From Labrenzia sp. 011 (lineage in GTDB: Bacteria > Pseudomonadota > Alphaproteobacteria > Rhizobiales > Stappiaceae): a DNA stretch of 64,000 nucleotides. Below are positions 26,406 through 35,601 of the stretch, piece by piece. The notes beneath the pieces are model-generated. The model searched no databases and was not told the origin of the DNA. It saw only the letters and a program-made list of their open reading frames with translations. The stretch is taken from NCBI RefSeq assembly GCF_003075075.1, contig NZ_QCYM01000006.1, positions 1 through 64,000 on the forward strand. Direction: 5' to 3'. Every line of letters starts with the position of its first letter. Within the stretch, counting starts at the first letter, position 1. The position numbers and the translations under genes were made by a program.

Positions 26406-27749
26406 ATGACCAGCCTCAACACGGCAAGCTATATCGCGGCCAGCGCCCTGACCGCCGCCCAGGTGCAGGTGTCGGTCACCTCCGCCAATATCGCCAATGC
26501 GGACACCGAAGGCTACACCGCCAAATCGGCGACCGTGTCGTCGCAGACTACCCTGGGTTACGGCGCCGGTGTCTCCGTTTCCAATATCTCCAGCAGCGTC
26601 AGCAAATACCTGCTGGAAGACCTTTTAGGCGCAACCACGGAAACGGCGGGCGCGACCGTGACGGCGGACTATCTCAACAGCCTGCAACTGTCCTTCGGCA
26701 CGACCACAGGTGACGACGGCGACGGCAGCTCGCTCGCCAACACAATCGCGACCTTCGAGAGTGCCCTGACCACGCTGGCGGAAACTCCGGAAAGCGAAAG
26801 TCTCGCGAGTGCGGCGGTCTCCGCGCTTGAGGATATTGCCTATCAGCTCAACAGCCTGTCTTCGGACATCAGCAAGCAGATCGATCAGGCGGATGACGAG
26901 ATCGGCGACGCGGTCACGGCCGCGAATGAGGCGATCTCGGCGATCGACGCGCTCAACGAACGGATCGAGACGGCTGTCGCGCGCGGAGACAGCACGGCCG
27001 ATCTGGAAGACGAGCTGAATGCGGCGCTGGTTTCCCTGTCGGAGCAGATGGAGATCGCGACGTTCAAGGCGGAGGACGGCACGGTCAAGGTCTATACGGG
27101 CGACGGCCAGATCCTGGTGGGCGACACTGCGCACCTGCTGTCCACCGGGACAGGAACGGACGGACAGACAACGATCTCCGTCAACGGAACGGATATCACG
27201 GAGGATCTCGACACCGGCCGGCTCGGCGCCTTGATCGAACTGCGTGACGAGACCCTGCCGGCGTCTCAGGAGATGCTCGACGAATTCGCAACGACCTTCA
27301 TCGACAGTCTGAACACCGTCAGCCCGGACCTGTTGACCGGCACGGGTGCTGCCGATATCGCGGTCAGCGTTGCCGTTCAGGCCGATCCCGCTTCGATGTT
27401 GGGAGACACGCTGCCCTCTGAAGTTGCCTATGCGATGCTCGATGCCCTTCAGCTGGACGCGACCTTCGATGCGGCCGGGGGGCTTTCCGGTGGCGAGATG
27501 ACCTTCGCCGATTATGCGAACGACATGCTGGGCGATATCGTCTCGAAGACGAATACCGCCGAGACGCGGCTGGAACTCGCCGAAAACGAGCTGACCACCG
27601 TAGCGGACACCATTTCCTCGATGTACGGCGTCAACGTGGACGAGGAACTGGTCCGGCTGTCGGAACTCGAACAGCTCTATTCGGTCGCCTCGACACTCCT
27701 GAGCGTCGTGCAGGAAATGTTCGAAGACCTGATGGCGGCGGTGCAGTAG
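26406..27749 (+). CDS. flgK: Flagellar hook-associated protein 1 FlgK
   Basis: FlgK (447 aa), first hook-filament junction protein. The N-terminal motif is VTSANIANADTEGYTAKSAT and later blocks include TFESALTTLAETPESESLA and SQEMLDEFATTFIDSLNTV. The C-terminal axial helix is YGVNVDEELVRLSELEQLYS followed by STLLSVVQEMFEDLMAAV. It is about 100 residues shorter than enterobacterial FlgK, mostly in the variable surface domain, as is common outside Gammaproteobacteria. A GGAGGGACAAGGG ribosome binding region lies before the ATG. flgL follows after 10 bases. Confidence 0.92.
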   Translation: MTSLNTASYIAASALTAAQVQVSVTSANIANADTEGYTAKSATVSSQTTLGYGAGVSVSNISSSVSKYLLEDLLGATTETAGATVTADYLNSLQLSFGTTTGDDGDGSSLANTIATFESALTTLAETPESESLASAAVSALEDIAYQLNSLSSDISKQIDQADDEIGDAVTAANEAISAIDALNERIETAVARGDSTADLEDELNAALVSLSEQMEIATFKAEDGTVKVYTGDGQILVGDTAHLLSTGTGTDGQTTISVNGTDITEDLDTGRLGALIELRDETLPASQEMLDEFATTFIDSLNTVSPDLLTGTGAADIAVSVAVQADPASMLGDTLPSEVAYAMLDALQLDATFDAAGGLSGGEMTFADYANDMLGDIVSKTNTAETRLELAENELTTVADTISSMYGVNVDEELVRLSELEQLYSVASTLLSVVQEMFEDLMAAVQ

Positions 27750-27759
27750 GAGTTGAATC

Positions 27760-28656
27760 ATGGTCATGCGGGTTGCGACGTTCAGTCAGTCCTCCACCAT
27801 TCTGCAGAATGCCCTGCAGACACAGGCGAAGCTTGCCAAGAATCAGGAACAGCAGGCGAGCGGCTATCTTTCCAGCGACTATGCGGGCCTCGGCTCGTCC
27901 GCGGCCACCCTCGTGGACCTGGAGGTCTCGGTCGTCAGGTCGCAGGCCTCGGTCGACGTCGCCGAAGATGCGCTCACCCGGGTCGAGATGACCTATTCGG
28001 TTCTTGGCGGTATCAGCGACGTGCTGACTTCCATGCGCACCAACACGACCGCAATCATAACCGAGGACGACCTGACCGGCTTGCAAACGGTCGCCGCAAG
28101 CTACCTGGAAGACGTCACGGCACTGCTCAACACGCAGCTTGCAGGGCGGTACATTTTCGCCGGCAGCAATACCCAGGAGATGCCGGTCGACCTTGACGCC
28201 TATCAGGCCGGCAATCTGACCGATGTGAACACCGACTATTACACCGGTGACGATTATGAGCAGTCCGTCCGTGTCAACTCGGACCGGACCCTGGAATACG
28301 GCGTGACCGCCAACGCAGACGCCATAGAGGAGGCGATGCGGGCGCTCTCCTATGCCGCGACCGCCGATCCGCTGACGATGGAGGACCTGGAAACGCTTTC
28401 CGACCTGCTTGTCGGTGCGCAGGACGGGGTCGTCGCCCTGCGGAGCATCGCGTCGACTGCCGCAGCCAGCCTGGAAAGTTTCATTTCCACGGAACAGGAC
28501 TATATCGCCACCGCCGGGGAGATGATCACCGACATCTCCGCCGCCGATGTCGCCCAGCTGATTGTGGAAGCCTCGAATTACGAGGTTCAGCTCGAGGCCA
28601 GCTATGCCGCCCTCGGCTCATTGAACGACGTCTCCGTGCTCGATTACCTGTTCTAG
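27760..28656 (+). CDS. flgL: Flagellar hook-associated protein 3 FlgL
   Basis: FlgL (298 aa), second hook-filament junction protein, related to flagellin. N-terminal D0/D1 signatures are ATFSQSSTILQNALQTQAKL and KNQEQQASGYLSSDYAGLG; the region AGRYIFAGSNTQEMPVDL is characteristic of FlgL. The C-terminal part carries IVEASNYEVQLEASYAALGS and ends in SVLDYLF. A TAGGAG ribosome binding site is present, and a second ATG two codons in is possible. It ends the module; the next 277 bases hold inverted repeats and then a penicillin-binding protein gene. Confidence 0.92.
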   Translation: MVMRVATFSQSSTILQNALQTQAKLAKNQEQQASGYLSSDYAGLGSSAATLVDLEVSVVRSQASVDVAEDALTRVEMTYSVLGGISDVLTSMRTNTTAIITEDDLTGLQTVAASYLEDVTALLNTQLAGRYIFAGSNTQEMPVDLDAYQAGNLTDVNTDYYTGDDYEQSVRVNSDRTLEYGVTANADAIEEAMRALSYAATADPLTMEDLETLSDLLVGAQDGVVALRSIASTAAASLESFISTEQDYIATAGEMITDISAADVAQLIVEASNYEVQLEASYAALGSLNDVSVLDYLF

Positions 28657-28727
28657 GGTGTGACCTCATAAATGAAGGGTGAACCCTTATCGGCTTTCAA
28701 ACCTGCCCCTTGTCCGTGAGAAGCTGA

Positions 28728-28768
28728 CCCGATGCTGCGTAGTCCCCCTTTGACACAGCAGCATCGGG
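28728..28768. repeat. Perfect 11-bp inverted repeat after flgL
   Basis: CCCGATGCTGC (28728-28738) and GCAGCATCGGG (28758-28768) are exact complements separated by 19 bases. A smaller hairpin AAGGGT/ACCCTT lies about 50 bases upstream, soon after the flgL stop. No T-run follows, so termination is uncertain; the remainder of the 277-base gap has no supported gene. Confidence 0.5.
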
Positions 28769-28933
28769 CCAGCGGTGATTTGGGTTCCGGACCCGTTCCT
28801 GACTCGCCAGCTTTGTTTCCCTGAAAATAACAGAGGCGGGGCACCAGCCTTAACGCCCCCTTAAATTGGCGCATTCTAGAATCACTTTCGGGGATGCCGG
28901 CAAATTGCCGGGCAATTACGGGACGGATGATCT

Positions 28934-31201
28934 ATGGCGCAACGGGCGAAACGCCAGCCGCGGATTGAGCCGACATTCGGAGATTCAGGCAGTAGCCTGC
29001 TCGACCTGCGCCTCAGCCCGCAGGATCGCCCGGCTGCGCCCGCAACAAAGCCAGCGTCCAAGAAAAAACCCCGCAAAGCCACCGGATCGGGCGGCGCGAA
29101 AAAACCCGTGACCAGGAAGCCGTCCGCCAAGAAGCCGACCAGGCCGAAGGCCGCGAAAGCGAAAAGCGCGCCGCGTGCCCGGCAGACAAGCCGCTCCGGC
29201 ACGAAACGACGCGGTTCGAAACGGAAGACCCGCCTGTTCGTTCCGGCCGCGCTCGGCCGTCTGGTCAAACGCGGGCTCTACTGGAGCGCGGTCCTGGGGA
29301 TCTGGGGCACTGTCGTCCTCGTGTGCATCGTCGGCTATTACGCCGCCTATCTGCCACCCACCTCCGAATGGCAGGTGCCCGCCCGGCCGCCGAATGTGAA
29401 AATCGTCGCGGCCGACGGTCAGCTCATTGCCAACCGGGGCGATACGGGCGGCGAAGCAGTCCGGCTGGAACAGTTGCCGCCCTACCTTCCCAATGCGGTC
29501 ATCGCCATCGAGGACCGCCGCTTCCGGTCGCATTTCGGTGTCGATCCGATCGGGCTGATGCGCGCGGTCTACACGAATTTCACCGCCGGCCGGCTGTCCC
29601 AGGGCGGATCGACGCTGACCCAGCAGCTCGCCAAGAACCTGTTCCTCGAGCCCGACCGCACCATCCGGCGGAAGATCCAGGAACTGGTGCTCGCCTTCTG
29701 GCTGGAAGCGGAATATTCCAAGGACGAGATCCTGGAAATGTACCTGAACCGGGTCTATCTCGGCTCCGGCGCCTATGGCGTCGACGCCGCGGCGCGGCGC
29801 TATTTCGGAAAGTCGGCACGGCTGCTGACCATTCCGGAGGCTGCCACGATCGCCGGCCTGCTGAAGGCGCCGTCACGCTATTCCCCGGCGCGCAATCCGG
29901 ATCTTGCCGAAGACCGTGCCCAGCTCGTCCTGGCCGCCATGCACGAGGAAGGCTATATCGATGCGGACGAAGCCAAGAACGCGCTCGCGGCGCCGGCCAA
30001 GGTCGTGCGCCGCTACACCACCGCCAGCGAGAACTATGCCGCCGACTGGGTCATGGACGTCCTGCCGCATTTCATCGGCTCGATAGAGACCGACATCGTC
30101 GTCGACACCACCATCGACCCGGCCATGCAACAGGCCGCCGAGACGGCACTGCGGGCGGCGCTGCAGGAAAACAGCAAGGCCTATGCGGTCTCCCAGGGTG
30201 CGATCGTCACGCTGGACACGGCCGGGGCCGTGAAGGCCCTGGTTGGCGGTGCCGACTATTCCAAGAGCCAGTTCAACCGCGCCGTCTATGCCAAGCGCCA
30301 GCCCGGATCGGCCTTCAAGCCGTTCGTCTATCTCGCGGCGCTGGAGAACGGCATGGCCCCGCAGACGATCCGGCAGGATCAGCCGATCACCATCGGCGGC
30401 TGGTCGCCGAAGAACTACACCAAGCAGCACTACGGCCCGGTGTCGCTGACCCGGGCCCTGAGCCTCTCGCTGAACACGGTGGCCGTGCAGCTTGCCCACG
30501 AAGTGGGGGCGGGAACCGTTGCGAAGACCGCCAGACGGCTGGGCATCGAGTCGGAGATGAACAGGAACCTGTCCCTGGCGCTGGGCACGTCCGAGGTCAC
30601 GCCGCTGGAAATCGCCGCCGCCTATGTGCCGTTTTCGAACGGCGGATACGGTGTGCTGCCGCATATCATCCGGCGTATACGGACCATCGACGGCGAGACG
30701 CTCTACTCACGCTCCGGAGACGGCCGAGGCCGGGTGGTGGACCGCCGGATGGTGGGCAACATGAACCTGATGATGTCGGAAACGCTGCTGACGGGCACCG
30801 GCCGCAAGGCCCGCCTGGACAGCGGACGGCCCGCCGGCGGCAAGACCGGCACCACGCAGGATTTCCGCGATGCCTGGTTCATCGGCTATACGGGCAATCT
30901 GACCACGGCGGTCTGGTTCGGCAACGACAACAATTCTCCCACGAAAAAGGCCACGGGCGGCGGCCTTCCGGCCGGTGTCTGGAAAGAGGTGATGGACGCG
31001 GCCCACAAGGGGCTTCCCGTCGCCGATCTTCCCGGCGTTCCGAACCTGCCGGAAACCATTGCCGCGCCGAAAAAGCCCGTGCCTGCGCAGTCCGTGGGAT
31101 CCGGCAGCGAGCCGATCCCGCCGGCCCCGGTCGGCGGCGGTGAAGACCGCGAACGCAAGGGTCCTCTCAACCTCCTGCGCAATCTCTTCGGCGGCGGGTA
31201 G
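28934..31201 (+). CDS. Class A penicillin-binding protein 1A family
   Basis: Bifunctional peptidoglycan synthase (755 aa). A Lys/Arg/Pro/Ala-rich cytoplasmic tail covers residues 35-100, then a membrane helix (about 115-138). The glycosyltransferase domain shows AIEDRRFRSHFGVDPIGLMR, GGSTLTQQLAKNL and RKIQELVLAFWLE. The transpeptidase domain has the catalytic SAFK (RQPGSAFKPFVYLAALE), the SLN motif (LSLSLNTVA) and KTGTT (AGGKTGTTQDFRDAWFIGYT). The C-terminus is Pro-rich. The basic tail is much longer than in most PBP1A proteins and looks histone-H1-like. It stands alone, between the flagellar module and a LysR gene. Confidence 0.94.
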   Translation: MAQRAKRQPRIEPTFGDSGSSLLDLRLSPQDRPAAPATKPASKKKPRKATGSGGAKKPVTRKPSAKKPTRPKAAKAKSAPRARQTSRSGTKRRGSKRKTRLFVPAALGRLVKRGLYWSAVLGIWGTVVLVCIVGYYAAYLPPTSEWQVPARPPNVKIVAADGQLIANRGDTGGEAVRLEQLPPYLPNAVIAIEDRRFRSHFGVDPIGLMRAVYTNFTAGRLSQGGSTLTQQLAKNLFLEPDRTIRRKIQELVLAFWLEAEYSKDEILEMYLNRVYLGSGAYGVDAAARRYFGKSARLLTIPEAATIAGLLKAPSRYSPARNPDLAEDRAQLVLAAMHEEGYIDADEAKNALAAPAKVVRRYTTASENYAADWVMDVLPHFIGSIETDIVVDTTIDPAMQQAAETALRAALQENSKAYAVSQGAIVTLDTAGAVKALVGGADYSKSQFNRAVYAKRQPGSAFKPFVYLAALENGMAPQTIRQDQPITIGGWSPKNYTKQHYGPVSLTRALSLSLNTVAVQLAHEVGAGTVAKTARRLGIESEMNRNLSLALGTSEVTPLEIAAAYVPFSNGGYGVLPHIIRRIRTIDGETLYSRSGDGRGRVVDRRMVGNMNLMMSETLLTGTGRKARLDSGRPAGGKTGTTQDFRDAWFIGYTGNLTTAVWFGNDNNSPTKKATGGGLPAGVWKEVMDAAHKGLPVADLPGVPNLPETIAAPKKPVPAQSVGSGSEPIPPAPVGGGEDRERKGPLNLLRNLFGGG

Positions 31202-31461
31202 GCAAGGGCGTTTTTCGCCGGTCCCCGCGTGCGGCCCTCGCTTGACCAGTGTGGCCGGGTTCACAGGAAAAATCAGCGACGCATCCAGGCGAAATCGTAC
31301 TCTGAAAGCATCGTGAGTGATTTTCGGGACCTTCGGCAACCGGAGTGTCAAAAAACTGCATTGGTTCGCGTCTATTGAACGGGGATGCGCATAATTCCTC
31401 ACCCTGAAACCGACAACCGGTCCGGTTCCGCCCGTGCCCCCTTGAATTCTTCAGACCTCCC

Positions 31462-32361
31462 ATGCGGCAGCAGAAACTAGAAACTCTTGTCTGGCTCGCC
31501 AGACTGAAGAGCTTCCGTGCCGTGGCGGAGAAGCTGAACACGACGCAGGCCGCCATTTCACAACGGGTCGCCTCGGTAGAAAACCAGCTCGGCGTGACGC
31601 TGTTCGAGCGCAAGAAGCGCAATTGCAAACTGACCGCCGAAGGCCGGGAAATCATCCCCTATGCGGAACGCATTCTCGAATTGACGTCGGAAATGCTGAA
31701 CCGGGTCGCCAATGTCGATGCTTTCCGCGGTGTGATCCGCCTCGGCGTTGTCGACACGATCGTTCATGTCTGGCTGACCACCCTTCTTGAGCAACTTCAA
31801 AAACACCATCCGCACGTCACGGTGGAACTCAGGGTGGATACGTCCTCTGTCCTCAGGGAGGCGGTTCAGAGCGGTTCCCTGGACATGGCCTTTCTGGTCG
31901 GACCCTTGGTCGATGCGGATATGACCGCACGCTATCTGTGCAGCTATGAATTCGCCTGGGTCGCCAGCGAGCGCCTGAATCTGCAGAACCGGTTTGTCGG
32001 TATCAAGGAAATCTCCTCGAAGCCCATTATCACCTTCCCAAAATCCTCAAGGCCCTATGCCATCGTCAAGGAGCAGATGAAGGCCGCCAATCTTCAGACT
32101 CCCCGCATCAACGCCTCGGGATCGGTGACGGCATCCATCAATCTGGTCGCCAATGCGGGCGGCATAGGCTTCCTGTCCGTTGTCTCGATCAGGGAAGAAC
32201 TTGCCCAAGGTCGTTTGCACATGATCGAAACCGACGCCCTATCCGCGGATCTGCAATATTTCGCCTATTATCCTTCGGATTTGCCGCATGCGCTGACCGA
32301 GGCAATCGTCGACCTCGCCAGGGAAGTCGCGACGACCAGCTCGAAAGTCCTTCCGTCATAA
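31462..32361 (+). CDS. LysR family transcriptional regulator
   Basis: A 299-aa LysR-type regulator. The winged helix-turn-helix is at residues 1-62: LVWLARLKSFRAVAEKLNTT, QAAISQRVASVENQLGVTLF and ERKKRNCKLTAEG. The effector-binding domain follows (GVIRLGVVDTIVHVWLTTLL, then LDMAFLVGPLVDADMTARY). It lies upstream of a TRAP transporter operon in the same direction, with AT-rich palindromes in the 185-base gap, so it probably controls that operon. The inducer cannot be deduced. Confidence 0.92.
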   Translation: MRQQKLETLVWLARLKSFRAVAEKLNTTQAAISQRVASVENQLGVTLFERKKRNCKLTAEGREIIPYAERILELTSEMLNRVANVDAFRGVIRLGVVDTIVHVWLTTLLEQLQKHHPHVTVELRVDTSSVLREAVQSGSLDMAFLVGPLVDADMTARYLCSYEFAWVASERLNLQNRFVGIKEISSKPIITFPKSSRPYAIVKEQMKAANLQTPRINASGSVTASINLVANAGGIGFLSVVSIREELAQGRLHMIETDALSADLQYFAYYPSDLPHALTEAIVDLAREVATTSSKVLPS

Positions 32362-32377
32362 ATACTTCATATTCCAA

Positions 32378-32438
32378 TATTTTACAAAGCTGCAAAATAC
32401 CGTACAACAATATTTTCTTATCAAATACTATAAGTATT
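32378..32438. promoter_or_regulatory. Candidate LysR operator palindromes before dctP
   Basis: Two perfect inverted repeats lie in the AT-rich gap: TATTTT (32378-32383) with AAAATA (32394-32399) across 10 bases, and AATACT (32424-32429) with AGTATT (32433-32438) across 3 bases. The first has LysR-box-like geometry. Both lie 110-170 bases before the dctP start. Confidence 0.4.
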
Positions 32439-32546
32439 AATCGTTTGAGCGCGCGGAGGCTTGCCTTTATTCAAGAGGCTGTTGGCCGAAGCCTTTTGTT
32501 TTTCAATTGCACCCTCCCAGGTCATCGAACGAGATTGGATATCGTC

Positions 32547-33545
32547 ATGAGAATGAGAATTGCAGGCGGAGCCGTCCGCGGTCTGATTGCCGCCGTCATG
32601 GTCGCCGCGACGGGTATTGCGTCCACGTCTCCGGGTTTCGCCGAAGACAAGATCCTGAAATTCGCGCATGTTTTGCAGGCCAATCACCCCTATCACGACA
32701 TGGCGCTCAAGTTCAAAGAAGAGCTCGAAGCGCGCAATGTCGGTCTTGCCGTCGAGATCTTCCCGGCCGCCCAGCTGGGCAACGAAAGCGAACTGATCAG
32801 CGGCCTGCAACTGGGCAGTGTCGACATCGCCACCATCACGTCCGCGGTCACCGCCAATTTCGTACCGGACTTCCAGGTCTTCAGCCTGCCATTCATCTTC
32901 CGGGACGCCGGTCACCTGTTCCGGGTCATGGACGGTGAAATCGGCGACGAAATGGCCGCCAAAATGCGGGATGCCGGTCTGATCAAGCTCGGTTACGGCT
33001 ACGGCGGCACGCGCGATCTCTACACCAGCACGGCTGTCCATAGCCTCGACGATCTGCAGGGCCTGAAGATCCGCACGATGAAGAACACCGCAATTATCGA
33101 CACGTGGAACGCTCTTGGCGCGGTCGCCACCCCGGTCGCCTGGTCCGACGTGCCGATCAGCCTCAAGCAGGGCCTGATCGACGGCGGCGAGGGAACCGGC
33201 GTGAGTTACCGATCCATGACCTTTTATGAGGATACCAAATACTTCAGTCGCCTGGCCTATATCTTCAGCTGGCACAACCTGATGATGTCGAAGATCACGT
33301 TCGACGGCCTGACAGGTGAACAGCAGTCAGCCGTTCTCGATGCGGCCAAGATCGCAGAAACCTACGAGCGAACTGCGTTCCTCGATCAGGAAGCAGCGCT
33401 GTTCGCCGACCTCGCCTCCAAGGGCGCCGAGATCATTACGCCGGACGACCGCGACGACTGGATCGCCAGGATCGAGGACGTCTACGCACGGAACGCCGAC
33501 GACCTCGGCGGGATCGAGCGGATCAAGGCGATCCAGAACTACTGA
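32547..33545 (+). CDS. dctP: TRAP transporter solute-binding protein, DctP family
   Basis: Periplasmic substrate-binding protein (332 aa) with a signal peptide (MRMRIAGGAVRG, hydrophobic core, cleavage after GFA). DctP-family segments include LKFAHVLQANHPYHDMALKF, FPAAQLGNESELISGLQLG and LKIRTMKNTAIIDTWNALGA, which includes the conserved substrate Arg. The ATG at 32547 was chosen over the upstream open frame because it begins the signal peptide. Family members bind organic acids such as dicarboxylates or sugar acids; the substrate here is unknown. An intercistronic hairpin follows before the membrane subunits. Confidence 0.93.
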   Translation: MRMRIAGGAVRGLIAAVMVAATGIASTSPGFAEDKILKFAHVLQANHPYHDMALKFKEELEARNVGLAVEIFPAAQLGNESELISGLQLGSVDIATITSAVTANFVPDFQVFSLPFIFRDAGHLFRVMDGEIGDEMAAKMRDAGLIKLGYGYGGTRDLYTSTAVHSLDDLQGLKIRTMKNTAIIDTWNALGAVATPVAWSDVPISLKQGLIDGGEGTGVSYRSMTFYEDTKYFSRLAYIFSWHNLMMSKITFDGLTGEQQSAVLDAAKIAETYERTAFLDQEAALFADLASKGAEIITPDDRDDWIARIEDVYARNADDLGGIERIKAIQNY

Positions 33546-33615
33546 TGACCCGAAACTGCTGACTGGCGAAAGACGCCGGTTGCACGAGCTGTCGATTCGG
33601 TCTCCCGACGCACCA

Positions 33616-33640
33616 GCCACAGGCATGCGCTGCCTGTGGC
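33616..33640 (+). promoter_or_regulatory. Intercistronic hairpin between dctP and dctQ
   Basis: GCCACAGGCA (33616-33625) and TGCCTGTGGC (33631-33640) form a perfect 10-bp stem with a 5-base loop. Such stems after binding-protein genes commonly protect the upstream mRNA and lower expression of the membrane subunits. Confidence 0.7.
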
Positions 33641-33661
33641 GCCCTCCATCGGATGTTTCCA

Positions 33662-34177
33662 ATGACAAATCCCTCTGACCAGACAAGCGATCCTTCGCCG
33701 ATTCGTCTTGGACTCGGCTATGTGGAAGCCTCCATAGCTGCCTTCATGCTGACCGTCATGGTCGGCTGCACGGTTCTTCAGGTCGTTGCCCGTTTTGCTT
33801 TCAGGACAGGCCTTTCCTGGACCGATGAGGTCGCCATGTTTTCCTTTATTTGGGCCGCCCTCATGGGGGCAGCGCTGGTGATCAACACCGGTGGCGCCCA
33901 CCGGATCGACGCATTCGTCAGGCTGCTACCCGCACGCCTCCGCCGAGCGGTGCTGGCGCTTGTCTACGCGACAATCCTGACGGCGCTAATCCTGCTGATC
34001 GTGTATGGCGTGAAACTGCTCGGGGTCGTTCACTTCCAGAAATCTTCGATCCTGAAGGTGAACATGTCCTTGATCTACGCCTCCCTGCCGGTCTCGGCAG
34101 CCCTCATGCTCGCGGCGATGCTTCTGGACTGGCGGGTCTACCTCAAGGACGCTGCAGGAGTGGGCCGGGATGGCTGA
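33662..34177 (+). CDS. dctQ: TRAP transporter small membrane subunit, DctQ family
   Basis: Small permease subunit (171 aa) with four membrane helices: YVEASIAAFMLTVMVGCTVL, the GLSWTDEVAMFSFIWAALMG segment typical of DctQ, LVYATILTALILLIVYGVKL and SLPVSAALMLAAMLLDWRVY. An ATG three codons upstream (33653) is the alternative start; neither has a strong ribosome binding site. It overlaps dctM by 8 bases, showing translational coupling, and connects the binding protein to the large permease. Confidence 0.9.
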   Translation: MTNPSDQTSDPSPIRLGLGYVEASIAAFMLTVMVGCTVLQVVARFAFRTGLSWTDEVAMFSFIWAALMGAALVINTGGAHRIDAFVRLLPARLRRAVLALVYATILTALILLIVYGVKLLGVVHFQKSSILKVNMSLIYASLPVSAALMLAAMLLDWRVYLKDAAGVGRDG

Positions 34178-35447
34178 GGTTCTCTTCCTGACCTTCGCGG
34201 TCTGCCTCCTGCTGTCCATGCCGGTGGTCTTCTCGCTTCTGGTCGCGAGTATCGTGGCGATAGTCTGGGGTGGTTCACTGCCGCTTACGATCGTGCCGCA
34301 CAAACTCGTCTCCGGCATCGATTCCTACCCCCTGCTTGCTATACCGTTGTTCATCGTCTTCGGCGAGGTCGTCAACAAGGGTGGTATCGGGCGGCGTATC
34401 GTCGATTTCTCCCAGGCTCTTGTCGGCTCCTTCCGGGGCGGGCTGGCCCATGCCAATGTCACTGCCAGCATGTTCTTCGGCGGCATTTCCGGTTCCGCGA
34501 CCGCAGACAGCGCCGCAATCGGATCCGTGCTGATCCCGGCGATGAAAAGAGGCGGTTATCCGGCGCCGTTCTCCGTCGCGGTCACGGCCACCTCCTCGAT
34601 CATCGGCATCATCATTCCACCGAGCGTCGATCTCATTCTCTATGGCTGGCTGACCGACACGCCCATGGACGAACTCTTCGCCGGAGGCCTCTTGCCGGGA
34701 GTCCTGATCGGCTTCGCGCTGATGGCCGTTGCCTATATCATTTCCAGGCGCAACGGTTACGGCGTCCGCCAGCCCTTTTCGTTGCCCGAGCTGGTACGCA
34801 AAACCGGCGACACCTTTCCGGCCCTGGTGATGCCCCTGATCATCATTGGCGGTATTCTGGGAGGCATCTTCACAGTTACGGAAGCTGCGGCGGCGGCCAT
34901 CGTCTACGGACTGCTGATCACCTGGGGCTACTATCGGGAGCTGAGACTCGCCGATCTGCCGCACCTGTTCACGGACGCGGCCAAGACCATCGGCCAGGTC
35001 ATGTTCCTGCTCGGTACCGCCAAGGTGTTTGCCTATGTCATGACGGTTGAGCAGGTGCCGCTGAAGCTGTCGCAAATGCTGTTCGAGGTGCTGCCATCCG
35101 GCGAATTGTTCGCCTTGAACGTCATTCTGATCTGCCTGGTCGTCGGCCTCTTCCTGACGCCCGCGATCGCGACGATCATCCTGACGCCGATCCTTTTTCC
35201 CGCGGCCCAGAGCTTCGGCGTCGATCCGGTTCATTTCGGTTTGATGCTGGTTTCCGGCCTTGCTCTGGGCCATGTGACCCCGCCCGTGGGACTGACCCTT
35301 CTGTTGAGCGCCAGCATCGGCGGCATCACCGTGGAACAGGCCTTCAAACCTTTGCTGCCGTTTTTCCTGTTGCTCGTCGCCATCGTGTTACTGATCGCCT
35401 ATGTGCCCGAGATCACGCTGCTGATCCCGCAGGTGATGCGAGGCTGA
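34170..35447 (+). CDS. dctM: TRAP transporter large permease, DctM family
   Basis: Large permease subunit (425 aa) with about 12 hydrophobic segments; it imports the bound solute using the sodium or proton gradient. Characteristic blocks are YPLLAIPLFIVFGEVVNKGG, ASMFFGGISGSATADSAAIG and FSVAVTATSSIIGIIIPPSV, the last being the family's near-invariant IIPPS region. A late block, GLALGHVTPPVGLTLLLSAS, is also diagnostic. It ends the operon; convergent genes follow after 154 bases. Confidence 0.95.
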   Translation: MAEVLFLTFAVCLLLSMPVVFSLLVASIVAIVWGGSLPLTIVPHKLVSGIDSYPLLAIPLFIVFGEVVNKGGIGRRIVDFSQALVGSFRGGLAHANVTASMFFGGISGSATADSAAIGSVLIPAMKRGGYPAPFSVAVTATSSIIGIIIPPSVDLILYGWLTDTPMDELFAGGLLPGVLIGFALMAVAYIISRRNGYGVRQPFSLPELVRKTGDTFPALVMPLIIIGGILGGIFTVTEAAAAAIVYGLLITWGYYRELRLADLPHLFTDAAKTIGQVMFLLGTAKVFAYVMTVEQVPLKLSQMLFEVLPSGELFALNVILICLVVGLFLTPAIATIILTPILFPAAQSFGVDPVHFGLMLVSGLALGHVTPPVGLTLLLSASIGGITVEQAFKPLLPFFLLLVAIVLLIAYVPEITLLIPQVMRG

Positions 35448-35601
35448 CCGGTGTTTTCTGAGTCTCGCCAGCGTTGGAATTCGTCTTCGGCCCGGTTGAT
35501 CTGTCCGATGGCGGCTTTCGCAGAAGACCGCGAGCCGGCGAGCGGGTTCTCGACCGACGGGTCTGCCGAAGACCTGGGGAACTGAGATCGCACCTCCGCC
35601 G

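Noticed and set aside
28653..28874. 73-codon minus-strand frame in the gap after flgL
   Set aside because: It overlaps the inverted repeat, has no ribosome binding site and no recognisable sequence; chance ORF.
28657..28933. Insertion sequence remnant between flgL and the penicillin-binding protein
   Set aside because: The repeats suggested it, but no transposase fragment or target duplication could be found.
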